Below are positions 24,895 through 34,090 of a stretch of 64,000 bases of DNA, in pieces. Under the pieces are notes generated by a model, which saw only the letters and a list, made by a program, of their open reading frames with translations, was not told the DNA's origin and did no database searches. Each line of letters opens with the position of its first letter. The stretch's first letter is position 1. A program made the position numbers and the translations under genes. Source of the stretch: Micromonospora sediminimaris (lineage in GTDB: Bacteria > Actinomycetota > Actinomycetes > Mycobacteriales > Micromonosporaceae); NCBI GenBank assembly GCA_900112325.1, contig FOLJ01000010.1, forward strand, positions 124,001 to 188,000. Reading direction: 5' to 3'.

Positions 24895-26871
24895 TCAGGA
24901 CGCGGCGCAGGTCAGCCCGGAAGGCGTACCCGATCCGCTGCCGGTCAGCCCGAACGTGGTGCTGGTGCCGGCGGCGAGTTGCCCGTTGTAGGGCTCGTTG
25001 CGCACCGTCACTGTGGTTCCGGAGGTGGTGAGCCGGCCGTTCCACAGTGACGAGATGGTGGTGCCGGCGGGGGCGGTCCAACTGACCGTCCAGCCGGAGA
25101 TGGCCGCCGTACCGGTGTTCCGGACGGTCACCTCCGCCTGGTAGCCACCCTGCCAGGAGCTGGTGACCCGGTACGTGGCGGCGCAGCCGGCGTCGCCGTT
25201 GTCGTTGCCGGCCGGGGTGGTGACGGTCGACGGCGGCGAGGCCGCCGAGACGTTGCCGGCCGCGTCGCGCGCCCGCACGGTGAAGGTGTAGCTGGTCGAG
25301 GCGTTCAGCCCCGTCGCCCGGTAGGTGGTTCCGGAGACCGTGCCGACCACGGTGGCTGCCCCGGATCCGGTCGCCCGCAGCACCTCGTACGAGGTGACGC
25401 CCACGTCGTCCGTGGCCGCCGCCCAGCTCAGCGTGGCGGCGGTGGCGGTCACGTCGGTGGCGGTCGGCCGCCCCGGTGCGGTCGGCGCGGTGGTGTCACC
25501 GGGGCCGGGGCCGCCGGCGTAGCGTTCGGCGAGGCTCATGCCGGTGGTGGAGTCGGTGCCGCCGAGGCGCACCTGGTGGTCGAGGCCGACGAACTTGCCG
25601 TTGTGCTGCCACAGCGCGGGCTTGAGCATCTGGTTGTACTTCGTCTCGTCCCAGCTCGCCCAGTCGTCGAGCAGCAGGCCACCGGTGTCACCTGAGTTGG
25701 GGTTGAGACACCAGAACGTGTGGTGGATGCCGTTCTCGATCATCAGGTCGCGCAGCGCGGCCATCCAGCGGTCCTGCCGGGCGTCCTGCCCCAGCCGGCC
25801 GCCCCACTCCCCGATCAGCAGCGGCGCGATGTTCTGCTCGTGGATGTAGAACCAGTTCGGTCGCCACACGTCGTTGGTAAGCGAGTCCTTGTCGAAGTCG
25901 CCCTCGAACCACGGCTGCTCGTACACCAGCGGTCCGTAGTCGTGCGGCGAGTAGACGAGTTGGTCCTGCTGGGCACCGAGGTTGACCGGGTGCTCGGCGA
26001 CGCCGCGCAGGTTGCCGCCCCACCAGTTGTAGTGGTAGTTGGGGCTGCGGTCGGGGTTGGTGTTGGGCGAGTCCCAGGTGGCGCCGGCCCGCGGATAGAT
26101 CTCGATGCCCTCACAGAGGATCAGCAGGTTCGGGTTGATCGCCAGGATCCGCCGGCCCGCCGTCTCGCACGCGTACTTGAAGTTGTCCTGGTCGGTGCTG
26201 GAGTCCCACTTGGCCCGCTCGGGATCGTTCGGCGTCCCGTGCGGCTCGTTCTTGACGTCCATCGCGACGATGGTGTCGTTGGTCCGGTAGCGGGTGGTGA
26301 TCCATTCCCAGCCCTGGAAGAACAGCTCCGGGGTGATGCTGCCCTTCCACCACACCGGATAGACGTGGCCGGAGTTGTCCGCCTCGGCGCTGTGCACGTC
26401 GAGCATGACCTTCAGACCGTACTTCTCGCACAGTGCGAGCCAGTGGTCGAAGACCTGGAGGTTGTTCAGGCCCTCCAACTCCGGGTTGACGTACGTGTTG
26501 ACGTTCGGCCGGATCGTCTGCCCGGCCTTCCACTCCAGCAGCAGTTGCGTGGAGATGGGCACCCGGACGATGTTGATGCCGCGCTGGGCCATCTGGCGGG
26601 TGATCGATTCGAGGTTGCCCGACCACAGGCCGTGGAAGACCCGCTCGCTGGCGTTGAAGCCGAACCAGTTGGCCCCGGTGAGCCAGACCTGGTTGCCGGC
26701 CTCGTCGACGATCCGGTTGCCGTCGGTGTGCAGCCAGTCGGCGGTGGGTGCGGCGGCGACGGCCGGAGCACCGACCGTCGGCGCCGCCGTCGCGGCGGGC
26801 GCGGCGGCGGCCACGCCGAGCAGAGCCACGGCCACCGTCGCGGCGGCCTGAAGTTTTGTACGTGCAGACAT
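24895..26871 (-). CDS. Secreted GH5 endoglucanase with FnIII and CBM2
   Basis: 658 residues: signal peptide (1-30), GH5 catalytic domain (about 45-440), FnIII (about 455-545), CBM2 (about 555-658). Catalytic residues are the acid/base Glu in DVKNEPHG and the nucleophile Glu in LLIGEWGG; INIVRVPISTQLLL and VMLDVHSAE are typical of the family. The CBM has WQGGYQAEVTVRN and WNGRLTTSG. It cleaves beta-1,4-glucan in cellulose outside the cell. GAGGAAG precedes the ATG. Control by cello-oligosaccharides is suggested by the CebR-type box upstream. Confidence 0.95.
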   Translation of the reverse strand: MSARTKLQAAATVAVALLGVAAAAPAATAAPTVGAPAVAAAPTADWLHTDGNRIVDEAGNQVWLTGANWFGFNASERVFHGLWSGNLESITRQMAQRGINIVRVPISTQLLLEWKAGQTIRPNVNTYVNPELEGLNNLQVFDHWLALCEKYGLKVMLDVHSAEADNSGHVYPVWWKGSITPELFFQGWEWITTRYRTNDTIVAMDVKNEPHGTPNDPERAKWDSSTDQDNFKYACETAGRRILAINPNLLILCEGIEIYPRAGATWDSPNTNPDRSPNYHYNWWGGNLRGVAEHPVNLGAQQDQLVYSPHDYGPLVYEQPWFEGDFDKDSLTNDVWRPNWFYIHEQNIAPLLIGEWGGRLGQDARQDRWMAALRDLMIENGIHHTFWCLNPNSGDTGGLLLDDWASWDETKYNQMLKPALWQHNGKFVGLDHQVRLGGTDSTTGMSLAERYAGGPGPGDTTAPTAPGRPTATDVTATAATLSWAAATDDVGVTSYEVLRATGSGAATVVGTVSGTTYRATGLNASTSYTFTVRARDAAGNVSAASPPSTVTTPAGNDNGDAGCAATYRVTSSWQGGYQAEVTVRNTGTAAISGWTVSWTAPAGTTISSLWNGRLTTSGTTVTVRNEPYNGQLAAGTSTTFGLTGSGSGTPSGLTCAAS

Positions 26872-26933
26872 GCGACTTCCTCTGTGGTGGGTGAGGGAGC
26901 GAGCACGTCGAGAACAGTCCTGCCCAGGGACCG

Positions 26934-26947
26934 TGGGAGCGCTTCCA
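26934..26947. promoter_or_regulatory. CebR/CelR-type operator
   Basis: TGGGAGCGCTTCCA matches the actinobacterial cellulose-regulator box TGGGAGCGCTCCCA at 13 of 14 positions, 63 bases upstream of the endoglucanase start. LacI-type CebR binds such sites and is released by cellobiose. No CebR gene is in the window. Confidence 0.75.
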
Positions 26948-27001
26948 CGCCCACCTTAGGCGGTCAACCCCCACAACGGAAGGCCCACCCCGCAACCTCG
27001 C

Positions 27002-27069
27002 CGATCTTGCACTTTCCGTCGCCACAAAAGCCGCGAGAGGGCCTCTAGCCGACCGAAAGTGCAAGATCG
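27002..27069. repeat. Long inverted repeat with GTGCAAGATC core
   Basis: Arms 27002-27021 and 27050-27069 match over 20 bases with one mismatch, around 28 bases. It lies after the urtE stop and could end that transcript. The right arm, with its trailing G run, recurs as a single copy at 34053-34078, so it may be a dispersed repeat and not only a terminator. Confidence 0.6.
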
Positions 27070-27075
27070 CGGGGG

Positions 27076-27771
27076 TCACACCGCGAGGGCTTCGCGGACG
27101 GTGTGTTCGGCGGCGGCGCCGCCGTCGCCGGCGGAGGTGACGCGCCCGGACTCCAGCACGTGGTAGCGGTCGGCGACCCGCAGCGCGAAGCCGAGGTGCT
27201 GCTCGACCAGGAGCACGCTGAACCCGGTCTGGGCGATCAGGGCCACGATCCGGTCCTGGATCTCGGTCACCACCGACGGCTGGATGCCCTCGGTCGGTTC
27301 GTCGAGCATCAGCAGCCGGGGCCGGGTGATCAGCGCCCGGGCGATGGCCAACTGCTGACGCTGGCCGCCGGAGAGCAGCCCGGCCCGCCGACGCAGCAGC
27401 GGACGCAGCGCCGGGAAGAGGTCCAGCACCTCCGCGGTGGCCGTTGCCCCGTCGCGACGGCCGTCGGCGACCAGGCGCAGGTTCTCCGCCGCGGTCAGGT
27501 GGGGGAAGCACTGCTGCCCCTGCGGCACGTACGCGATCCCCCGGGCGACCCGCTCGTGCGGCGCCAGCCGGGTGATGTCCGCACCGTCCAGCTCGACCCG
27601 GCCGGCGCTGGGGCGCAGCAGGCCGGCGGCCACCCGCAGCAGGGTGGACTTGCCGGCGCCGTTGTGGCCCAGCACGGTGGCGACCCCGTCGGCGGGCACC
27701 GCCACGTCGACACCGTGCAGCACCCGGCTGCGCCCGTAACCGGCGTGTACGCCGCGCATCGTGAGCATCAT
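27076..27771 (-). CDS. urtE: Urea ABC importer, ATP-binding protein UrtE
   Basis: 231 residues, LivF-like. Walker A is GHNGAGKSTLL, the signature is LLSGGQRQQLAIARAL, Walker B is LLMLDEPTEGIQPS (the EGIQPS form is typical of UrtE), and the switch His is in LLVEQH. The ATG overlaps the urtD stop by four bases. It powers urea uptake together with UrtD. Confidence 0.93.
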   Translation of the reverse strand: MMLTMRGVHAGYGRSRVLHGVDVAVPADGVATVLGHNGAGKSTLLRVAAGLLRPSAGRVELDGADITRLAPHERVARGIAYVPQGQQCFPHLTAAENLRLVADGRRDGATATAEVLDLFPALRPLLRRRAGLLSGGQRQQLAIARALITRPRLLMLDEPTEGIQPSVVTEIQDRIVALIAQTGFSVLLVEQHLGFALRVADRYHVLESGRVTSAGDGGAAAEHTVREALAV

Positions 27772-28541
27772 GCCTCCGTGTGCGTCGGGGCCGACCCGGC
27801 GTCGACCGGGTGACCGAGGTAGACCTCCTGCACGCGTGGATCGGCCTGCACCTGGGCGACGGTGCCCTCGCTGAGCACCCGACCGCCGTGCAGCACGGTG
27901 ACGGTACGCGCGAAGCGGCGCAGGAAGTCCATGTCGTGCTCGATCACCACCACTGTGCGGTCCTGGCTCACCCTCTCCAGCAGCTGCCCGGTGGCGTCGC
28001 GTTCCTCGTGGCTCATGCCGGCGACCGGCTCGTCGAGCAGCAGCAGCCGGGTGTCCTGCACCAGCAGCATGCCGATCTCCAGCCACTGCTTCTGCCCGTG
28101 GGCGAGGGTGCCGGCGAGCTGGTCGGCGCGGCTCGCCAGGCCGATGACGTCGAGGGCCTCGGCCACCTCGTCAGGAACGCCGTGGCGGCGGCGCAGCAAC
28201 GTCGCCCAGCCGCGTCGGGCCCCGGCGGCGATGTCGAGGTTCTGCAACACCGTCAGCTCCTCGAACACCGTCGAGGTCTGGAAGGTGCGGCCGACGCCGA
28301 GCCGGCTGATCCGGTGCACCGGCCTGCCGAGCAGTTCCCGGTCACCGAAGCGCACCGAGCCGGTGGCCCGGACCAGGCCGGTGACGGCGTCCACCAGAGT
28401 GGTCTTGCCGGCGCCGTTGGGCCCGATCAGGAACCGGATGTCGCCCGGGGCGACGTCGAGGGAGACCCCGTCGACGGCGGTGAACCCGTCGAAGCTGACC
28501 CGCAGGTCACGCACGTAGAGCCCGTGCAACTGCCCGGTCAT
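27768..28541 (-). CDS. urtD: Urea ABC importer, ATP-binding protein UrtD
   Basis: 257 residues, LivG-like. It has Walker A GPNGAGKTTLVDAVTG, GVGRTFQTSTVFEELTVLQNL, signature LAHGQKQWLEIGMLL (the GQKQWLEI form typical of UrtD) and Walker B LLLLDEPVAGM with VVVIEHDM. Starts and stops overlap neighbours by four bases on both sides, so the operon is tightly coupled. Confidence 0.94.
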   Translation of the reverse strand: MTGQLHGLYVRDLRVSFDGFTAVDGVSLDVAPGDIRFLIGPNGAGKTTLVDAVTGLVRATGSVRFGDRELLGRPVHRISRLGVGRTFQTSTVFEELTVLQNLDIAAGARRGWATLLRRRHGVPDEVAEALDVIGLASRADQLAGTLAHGQKQWLEIGMLLVQDTRLLLLDEPVAGMSHEERDATGQLLERVSQDRTVVVIEHDMDFLRRFARTVTVLHGGRVLSEGTVAQVQADPRVQEVYLGHPVDAGSAPTHTEA

Positions 28542-29707
28542 GCCGCCCCCTCCCGTCGGCGAGGCCGAAATCGCCCGAGTCGACTCGGGCGAGGTTCGCC
28601 GTCGTCGCGGCGGCGGGCCAGGCCGATCAGCGAGGCCAGGCCGCCGGGCAGGAACGCCACCACCACCACGAACAGGAGACCCTGAAGGTACGTCCAGGTG
28701 CCCGGGAAGCGCTCCGACAGGGCGGTGCGCGCCCACGCCACCGCGACCGCCCCGAGTACCGGGCCGAGCAGCGTGGCTCGCCCGCCGATGGCGACGCCGA
28801 TGACGAACTCGATGGATGGCACGATCCCGATCAGCGCCGGTGAGATGATGCCCACCGCGGGCACGAAAAGCGCGCCGGCCAACCCGGCCATGCCGGCGGC
28901 GACCACGTACGCGACAAGCTTCACGGTGGCCGGGTCGTAGCCGAGGAAGCGGACCCGTTCCTCCGAGTCGCGGACGGCCACCAACAGCTCGCCGTAGCGG
29001 CTCTGCATCAGGTGCCGGGCCAGGGCCAGCAGCGCCAGCAGGGTGCCGGCGATGATGAAGTAGACCATCCGCTGGTTGACCGGGTCGTCCAGGTCGTAGC
29101 CGAAGAAGCCCTGGATGTCGGTGAGCCCGTTGGTGCCGCCGGTGGTGCCCTGCTGACCGATCAGCAGGATCACCATGGCGGCGGCGAGGGCCTGGCTGAG
29201 GATGGCGAAGTAGGCACCGCGCACCCGGCGGCGGAAGACCAACGATCCGAGAACGAAGGCGACAGCCATCGGCAGCAGCACCGTGGCGGGCAGGGCGAAC
29301 CATGGGCTGGCGAACGGTCGCCACCACAGGGGCAACTCGTCGAGTTGCCCGTACAGCATCATGAAGTCGGGCATGTTGCCCGGGCCCGCGTCGGCGAGCT
29401 TGAGATGCATGGCCATCGCGTAGCCGCCGAGGCCGAAGAAGACCCCCTGGCCGAGCGTGAGCATGCCGCCGCGCCCCCAGGCCAGGCCGATGCCGACCGC
29501 GACCATGGCCACGCAGAGGTACTTCGCCAGCAGGGAGAGCCGGAAGTCCGACAGCACCAGCGGCGCGACGGCGAAGAGCAGGGCCGCGCCGAAGGCGAAT
29601 CCGACGGCGGCCCGGTACCGGTGGCGGGACGGTCCGGCCGCAGGTCTGGTCGGTGGTGCCGGCGCGGGGTCGGCGGCGGTGACGGGATCTCGGGCGACGG
29701 TGGTCAT
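28538..29707 (-). CDS. urtC: Urea ABC importer, permease UrtC
   Basis: 389 residues, LivM-like, with about ten membrane helices after a Pro/Ala cytoplasmic head. GRGGMLTLGQGVFFGLGGYAMAMHL and the EERVRFLGYDPATVKL loop are typical of UrtC. It forms the membrane channel with UrtB. Confidence 0.94.
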   Translation of the reverse strand: MTTVARDPVTAADPAPAPPTRPAAGPSRHRYRAAVGFAFGAALLFAVAPLVLSDFRLSLLAKYLCVAMVAVGIGLAWGRGGMLTLGQGVFFGLGGYAMAMHLKLADAGPGNMPDFMMLYGQLDELPLWWRPFASPWFALPATVLLPMAVAFVLGSLVFRRRVRGAYFAILSQALAAAMVILLIGQQGTTGGTNGLTDIQGFFGYDLDDPVNQRMVYFIIAGTLLALLALARHLMQSRYGELLVAVRDSEERVRFLGYDPATVKLVAYVVAAGMAGLAGALFVPAVGIISPALIGIVPSIEFVIGVAIGGRATLLGPVLGAVAVAWARTALSERFPGTWTYLQGLLFVVVVAFLPGGLASLIGLARRRDDGEPRPSRLGRFRPRRREGAA

Positions 29708-30591
29708 GCCAGACTCCTGGTGCGCAGGGTGAACAGGCCCTGGGGTCGCCACTGGAGAAACGCGACGATGGCGATGAAGACCATCACCTTGGCGACGCTG
29801 AGGGTGGTGAGGTACTCGCCGGTGGCCTGGAGCACGCCCAGGGCGAAGGCGACGATGACGGTGCCCTTGAGCTGGCCGATCCCGCCGACCACGACGACCA
29901 GGAAGGCGTCGATGATCAGGTTGGTGCCCATGGTGGGACCGATCGGCCCGAGCAGGGTGAGGGCCACGCCCGCGATGCCGGCCAGGCCGGAGCCGATGAA
30001 GAAGGTCATCCGGTCGACCCGGGCGGTGGGGATGCCGGAGACGGCGGCCAGGTCCCGGTTCTGCACGACGGCCCGGATCCGGCGACCCAGCGGGGTGACC
30101 CGCAGGGCCAGGGTCAACGCGACGACGGCGCCGCCGGCCAGGGCGAGGATGAACAACCGGTTGTTCGCCACGGTGATGCCGCCGGGCAGCGCGATGTTGC
30201 CGGTGAGCAGCTCCGGTGCGCGGGTCTGCACGTTGGGGCTGCCGAAGATGTCCCGGGCGAGCTGTTGCAGGATCAGCGACACCCCCCAGGTGACCAGCAG
30301 GGTGTCCAGCGGGCGGGCGTAGAGGCGGCGGATCAGCAGGAACTCCAGCAGCACACCCATCGCGCCGGCCACCACGAAGGCGACCGGCAGGGCGATCAGC
30401 AGCGACCAGCCGGCCGCGGTGATGACCTGTTGCAGGACGTAGGTGGTGTAGGCCCCGGCCATGATGAACTCGCCGTGGGCCATGTTGATCACGCCCATCT
30501 GGCCGAAGGTGAGGGCCAGGCCGAGCGCGATGAGCAGCAGCACCGCGCCGATGCTGACGCCGGTGAAGAGTTGGCCGATGAGAACTGTCAC
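29704..30591 (-). CDS. urtB: Urea ABC importer, permease UrtB
   Basis: 295 residues, LivH-like, eight or so helices; INMAHGEFIMAGAY and VVVVGGIGQLKGTVI are conserved in this permease family. The GTG at 30591 is chosen because GGAG lies eight bases upstream. A strong hairpin separates it from urtA. Confidence 0.92.
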   Translation of the reverse strand: MTVLIGQLFTGVSIGAVLLLIALGLALTFGQMGVINMAHGEFIMAGAYTTYVLQQVITAAGWSLLIALPVAFVVAGAMGVLLEFLLIRRLYARPLDTLLVTWGVSLILQQLARDIFGSPNVQTRAPELLTGNIALPGGITVANNRLFILALAGGAVVALTLALRVTPLGRRIRAVVQNRDLAAVSGIPTARVDRMTFFIGSGLAGIAGVALTLLGPIGPTMGTNLIIDAFLVVVVGGIGQLKGTVIVAFALGVLQATGEYLTTLSVAKVMVFIAIVAFLQWRPQGLFTLRTRSLA

Positions 30592-30617
30592 GGTGCGTAC
30601 TCCGAACTGCTGGTGGG

Positions 30618-30652
30618 GGTGGGCCCGGGCGGTCGCGCCGCCCGGGCCCACC
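30618..30652 (-). terminator. Intra-operon hairpin between urtA and urtB
   Basis: A perfect 15-bp GC stem (30618-30632 with 30638-30652) and a five-base loop directly follow the urtA stop. Such hairpins usually end part of the transcripts or protect the 3' end, so the binding protein is made in excess over the permeases. Confidence 0.7.
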
Positions 30653-30655
30653 GGG

Positions 30656-31900
30656 TCAGCTCAGGCCACCGGCCCACGGGTAGCTCTTGAGGTACGGATC
30701 GGGGGTGATCGGTTGTCCGGAGTTCCAGACCTCGGTGATCAGACCGTCCGCACCGACCTTGCCGACGCGTGCCGTCTTGGCGATGTGCTGGGTGGCACCG
30801 TCCACGGTGACCAGCCCCTCGGGCGCCTCGAAGGTGATGCCGTCGGACGCCTCCCTAACCTTCTCGACGTCGAAGGTGCCGGCCTTCTCGACCATCGCCT
30901 TCCACAGGTAGACCGAGACGTACGCGGCTTCCATCGGGTCGCTTGTCGGCTTGTCCGCCCCGTACTTGGCCTTGTACGCCGCGACGAACTTCTCGTTCGC
31001 CGCGCCGGGAGTGGTCTGGTAGTAGTTCCAGGCGGTGAGCTGGCCCTCCAGGTACTGGGTGCCGATGCTCTTGACCTCCTCCTCGGCGATCGACACCGAC
31101 ACCACAGGCATGGTGGCGGCGGTCAGCCCGGCGGACTTGTACTCCTTGAAGAACGCCACGTTGCTGTCGCCGTTGAGCGTGTTGAAGACCGCGTCCGCGC
31201 CGGAGGACTTCACCTTGTTCGTGATGGTGCCGAACTCGGTGGAGCCCAGCGGGGCGTAGTCCTCCCCCAGCACCTTCATCCCGTTGGCTTCGGCGTACGC
31301 CTTGATGATCTTGTTGGCGGTGCGCGGGAACACGTAGTCGGAGCCGACCAGGTAGAGCGAGGTGGCACCCTGGGCCTTGAGGTAGTCCAGGCCGGGGACG
31401 ATCTGCTGGTTGGTCGTGGCGCCGGTGTAGAAGATGTACGGCGACTGCTCCAGGCCCTCGTACTGCACCGGGTAGAACAGCAGTGCCTTGTTCTTCTCGA
31501 ACACGGGCTTCACGGCCTTGCGGCTGGCCGAGGTCCAGCAGCCGAAGACGGCCGCCACGCGGTCCTCCCGGATCAGCTTCTCGGCCTTCTCGGCGAAGGT
31601 CGGCCAGTCCGAGGCGCCGTCCTCGCCGACGGGTTCGATCTTCTTGTCGAGCACGCCCCCGGCGGCGTTGATCTCCTCGATCGCCAGCATGATCGCGTCT
31701 CGGACGGTGACCTCGCTGATGGCCATCGTGCCGGAGAGGGAGTTGAGCAGGCCCACCTTGACGGTGTCGCCGGAGACATCGGCGGCGACTCCCGCCGAGG
31801 TGTTCCCATCGGTGGTCTTGCTGCCGCACGCGGCCAGCGCGGCCGCGGCGACCAGGGTCATGGCACCCGCCAGGATGCGGCGGCCCCGGATCAGTGTCAT
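30656..31900 (-). CDS. urtA: Urea ABC importer, substrate-binding lipoprotein UrtA
   Basis: 414 residues. The signal ends in lipobox LAACG. The mature part matches Urt[77 protein letters not shown] and [17 protein letters not shown]. It binds urea outside the membrane and delivers it to UrtBC. ATG 31900 follows GGGAGA. Confidence 0.95.
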   Translation of the reverse strand: MTLIRGRRILAGAMTLVAAAALAACGSKTTDGNTSAGVAADVSGDTVKVGLLNSLSGTMAISEVTVRDAIMLAIEEINAAGGVLDKKIEPVGEDGASDWPTFAEKAEKLIREDRVAAVFGCWTSASRKAVKPVFEKNKALLFYPVQYEGLEQSPYIFYTGATTNQQIVPGLDYLKAQGATSLYLVGSDYVFPRTANKIIKAYAEANGMKVLGEDYAPLGSTEFGTITNKVKSSGADAVFNTLNGDSNVAFFKEYKSAGLTAATMPVVSVSIAEEEVKSIGTQYLEGQLTAWNYYQTTPGAANEKFVAAYKAKYGADKPTSDPMEAAYVSVYLWKAMVEKAGTFDVEKVREASDGITFEAPEGLVTVDGATQHIAKTARVGKVGADGLITEVWNSGQPITPDPYLKSYPWAGGLS

Positions 31901-32353
31901 CAAATCTCCCTGCGTCGCGTGTGACGTCAGTCAGTGCCCGGGAACGGTCGTCGGCCCCGAGTCGAAGTGCGGATCTGTCTAACTGCGGTGCGGTCCGTCG
32001 GAACATTGGCGCTGCCCGGTACGGCGGGTGGACACCGACCCGGGCGGCGATTCGGATATCGGGCAGGGAAAGCTTCGATCCGTTTCATTGCACGGATGTT
32101 TCCCAGTCCTCAATAGAGTGTTTCCGCTGGCCCGGCCGCTCTGATGGGGGCACGAAAAATGCCGGTGCATCGCCGAGGAGAATCGGCTGAATGACACCGG
32201 CACACGATTTTCAGCCGCATTCGGCTGCACTTTTCCGTCCCTCGCCGGACGGTGGTGATATCCGACGTGACGGTCGGATGCTTCACGTAGGAAGTATCTT
32301 GGCCGCCGGCCGGCGGACCTGTCAAGGCACGGTCCGGTCACGCCCCGGCGGCA
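31901..32353. other. Long leader/promoter region of urtA
   Basis: 453 bases without a gene, AT-richer than its surroundings. Minus-strand TTGACA lies at 32320-32325 without a clear -10. GTTTC occurs at 32082, 32098 and 32120 (the last two 22 bases apart, GlnR-like spacing), but the alternating GTNAC half-sites are missing. Imperfect hairpins near 32161-32201 could give the transcript structure. Nitrogen control is plausible but not shown. Confidence 0.4.
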
Positions 32354-33481
32354 TCACAGTTCAGTCAGGACGGTGAAGTCCAGGCCGTCGGCCTCGGCCA
32401 GGTAGATGCGCTGGCGGACATGCCTGCGGCGCAACCGCAGCTCGCCGCGCGGCCCGTCGTACGACACCACGTCGGCGGAGGCCTCCACCGCCCGTACGTC
32501 AAGCGTGCCGGCCTTGGCGATCAGCGCGGCCAGCAACATCACACCCTCGTAGCAGGACTCCCCCAGGCTGCCCAGCGGCGGCGCCTCCAAGCCGAAGCGG
32601 CGACCGAAGCTGCCGTGGAAGTCGAGATTCTCCTGGGTCACCAGGCCGGCGAAGAAACCCGCCGTGCTGAACAGCCCCCGGGTGTTGGCGGCACCGCTGG
32701 CGAGCAGCATGTTCTCGTCCATCAGGGTGCTCAGGCGCAGACAACGCTGGTCCAGCCCGGCGCGGGCGAACGCCCGGTTGAACCGGACCGCGTCCGCGCC
32801 CACGAGCAGCATGAGCACCGCGTCGGCGTCGCTGCGTTCGATGCGCCGCAGCACCTCCGCGTAGTCGTGGGTCTCCAACGGCAGGAAGTGCTGGCCGACC
32901 ACGCGTCCGCCGCTGCGCAGCGCGTACCGGTGTGCCGCCCGGGTCGTCCGGCGCGGCCAGACGTAGTCGTTGCCGACCACGAACCAGCGGCGCACCCCGA
33001 GATCCCCGGCGAGCACCCGCATCGCCGGCCACAGCTGCGCATCCGGCGTCTCGCTGGTCAGGAAGACGCCCTCGGTGCGCTCGCCCCCCTCGTACAGGGC
33101 TGTGTAGACGTACGGCACCCGGTGCGCGATGCGCGGCGCCACCGCCTGTCGTACCGAGGAGATGTGCCAGCCGGTGACGCCCTGCACCGCGCCCACCGAC
33201 ACCAGCGCCTCCACCTCGGCGGCCACCTCGGCCGGTGGCGCCCCGCCGTCGACCGGCACCAGCCGCAGCTCCCGGCCGAGCACGCCGCCGCGCCGGTTCA
33301 GCTCCTCGACCGCGAGCTGCGCGCAGAGTTCACAGCTCGGGCCGAACATGCCCGCCGGCCCACGCATCGGATAGACCAAGGCGATGCTGACCACGCCCCG
33401 GTCGACGGTCAGCCAGGACGCCCCGGCGGTGATGCTCTCCCCCGCCTGCGGGCGCCCGGACCCCGGTGCCGGCGCGGACAT
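32354..33481 (-). CDS. Cytosolic UrtA/AmiC-like ligand-binding protein
   Basis: 375 residues from ATG 33481 with no signal peptide. The fold follows UrtA: VSIALVYPMRGPAGMFGPSCELCAQLAVEELNRRGGVLGRELRL, VTGWHISSVRQAVAP, PYVYTALYEGGERTEGVF, WFVVGNDYVWPRRTTRAA. The YEGGE and GNDYVWP positions match UrtA, so a urea- or amide-like ligand is probable. Without export signal it should be a cytoplasmic sensor, as AmiC is. It is divergent from a MarR-type gene and next to urtA. Confidence 0.88.
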   Translation of the reverse strand: MSAPAPGSGRPQAGESITAGASWLTVDRGVVSIALVYPMRGPAGMFGPSCELCAQLAVEELNRRGGVLGRELRLVPVDGGAPPAEVAAEVEALVSVGAVQGVTGWHISSVRQAVAPRIAHRVPYVYTALYEGGERTEGVFLTSETPDAQLWPAMRVLAGDLGVRRWFVVGNDYVWPRRTTRAAHRYALRSGGRVVGQHFLPLETHDYAEVLRRIERSDADAVLMLLVGADAVRFNRAFARAGLDQRCLRLSTLMDENMLLASGAANTRGLFSTAGFFAGLVTQENLDFHGSFGRRFGLEAPPLGSLGESCYEGVMLLAALIAKAGTLDVRAVEASADVVSYDGPRGELRLRRRHVRQRIYLAEADGLDFTVLTEL

Positions 33482-33578
33482 GAACACATGGTGGCCGCCG
33501 CCGCTGGTGAAGACCAGCCCTCCCCAGTCAGCGGGACATCTCGCTACGATGACACCGCAACCGCGAGGCGGGAGTGCC

Positions 33579-34025
33579 ATGTCAGACCTTCCCGGTTCCG
33601 CAGCCGACCTGTTACCCCTGCTCACCCGCGCCGAGCGGCTGCTCTCGCGCCGGGTCGGCGGGGTGCTCGCCGCCGAGTCGCTGAGCATCGAGGCGTGGCG
33701 GGTCCTCTGCCTGCTCGCCGACGGTCTCGGGCATCCGATGAGCGAGGTCGCCGCCGAGGCGTCGCTGCCGCCCGGCACCCTGACCAAGCTGGTCGATCAA
33801 CTCGTCGACCGCAACCTCGTCTTCCGCCGGATCGACCCCGTCGACCGTCGCCGCATCCGCGCCTACCTGACCGCACGGGGGCGTCGCGAGCACGAGCGGG
33901 TGGACGCCGAGATCCGCGCCGACCTGGCCGGGCTCAGCATGACGGACGACACCGACCTGGCCGGCCTCCTCGACGCCCTGATCACCCGCCTGGACTCCGG
34001 TCGCCGCACCCCAACCCCCGCCTGA
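33579..34025 (+). CDS. MarR-family transcriptional regulator
   Basis: 148 residues from ATG 33579 with GGGAG upstream. The winged helix covers about 30-110 (LSIEAWRVLCLLADG, MSEVAAEASLPPGTLTKLVDQLVDRNLVFRRIDPVDRRRIRAYLT). A -10-like TACGAT lies at 33545-33550. It is divergent from the cytosolic UrtA-like gene with only 97 bases between, so it probably controls that gene and perhaps urea uptake. Confidence 0.9.
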   Translation: MSDLPGSAADLLPLLTRAERLLSRRVGGVLAAESLSIEAWRVLCLLADGLGHPMSEVAAEASLPPGTLTKLVDQLVDRNLVFRRIDPVDRRRIRAYLTARGRREHERVDAEIRADLAGLSMTDDTDLAGLLDALITRLDSGRRTPTPA

Positions 34026-34052
34026 CCGGTTCACTGCCCGGTGCACCCGCCC

Positions 34053-34078
34053 CGACCAGAAGTGCAAGATCCGCGGGG
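34053..34078 (+). repeat. Single copy of the GTGCAAGATC repeat
   Basis: This matches the right arm of the inverted repeat at 27050-27075 (shared AAGTGCAAGATC and a following GCGGGG). It lies between the convergent MarR and serine-hydrolase genes. Confidence 0.5.
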
Positions 34079-34090
34079 CGGGGTAGCGGG

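Noticed and set aside
32082..32124. GTTTC triplet as a GlnR box before urtA
   Set aside because: Two copies are 22 bases apart as GlnR sites would be, but the GTNAC half-sites in between are missing and the third spacing is 16.
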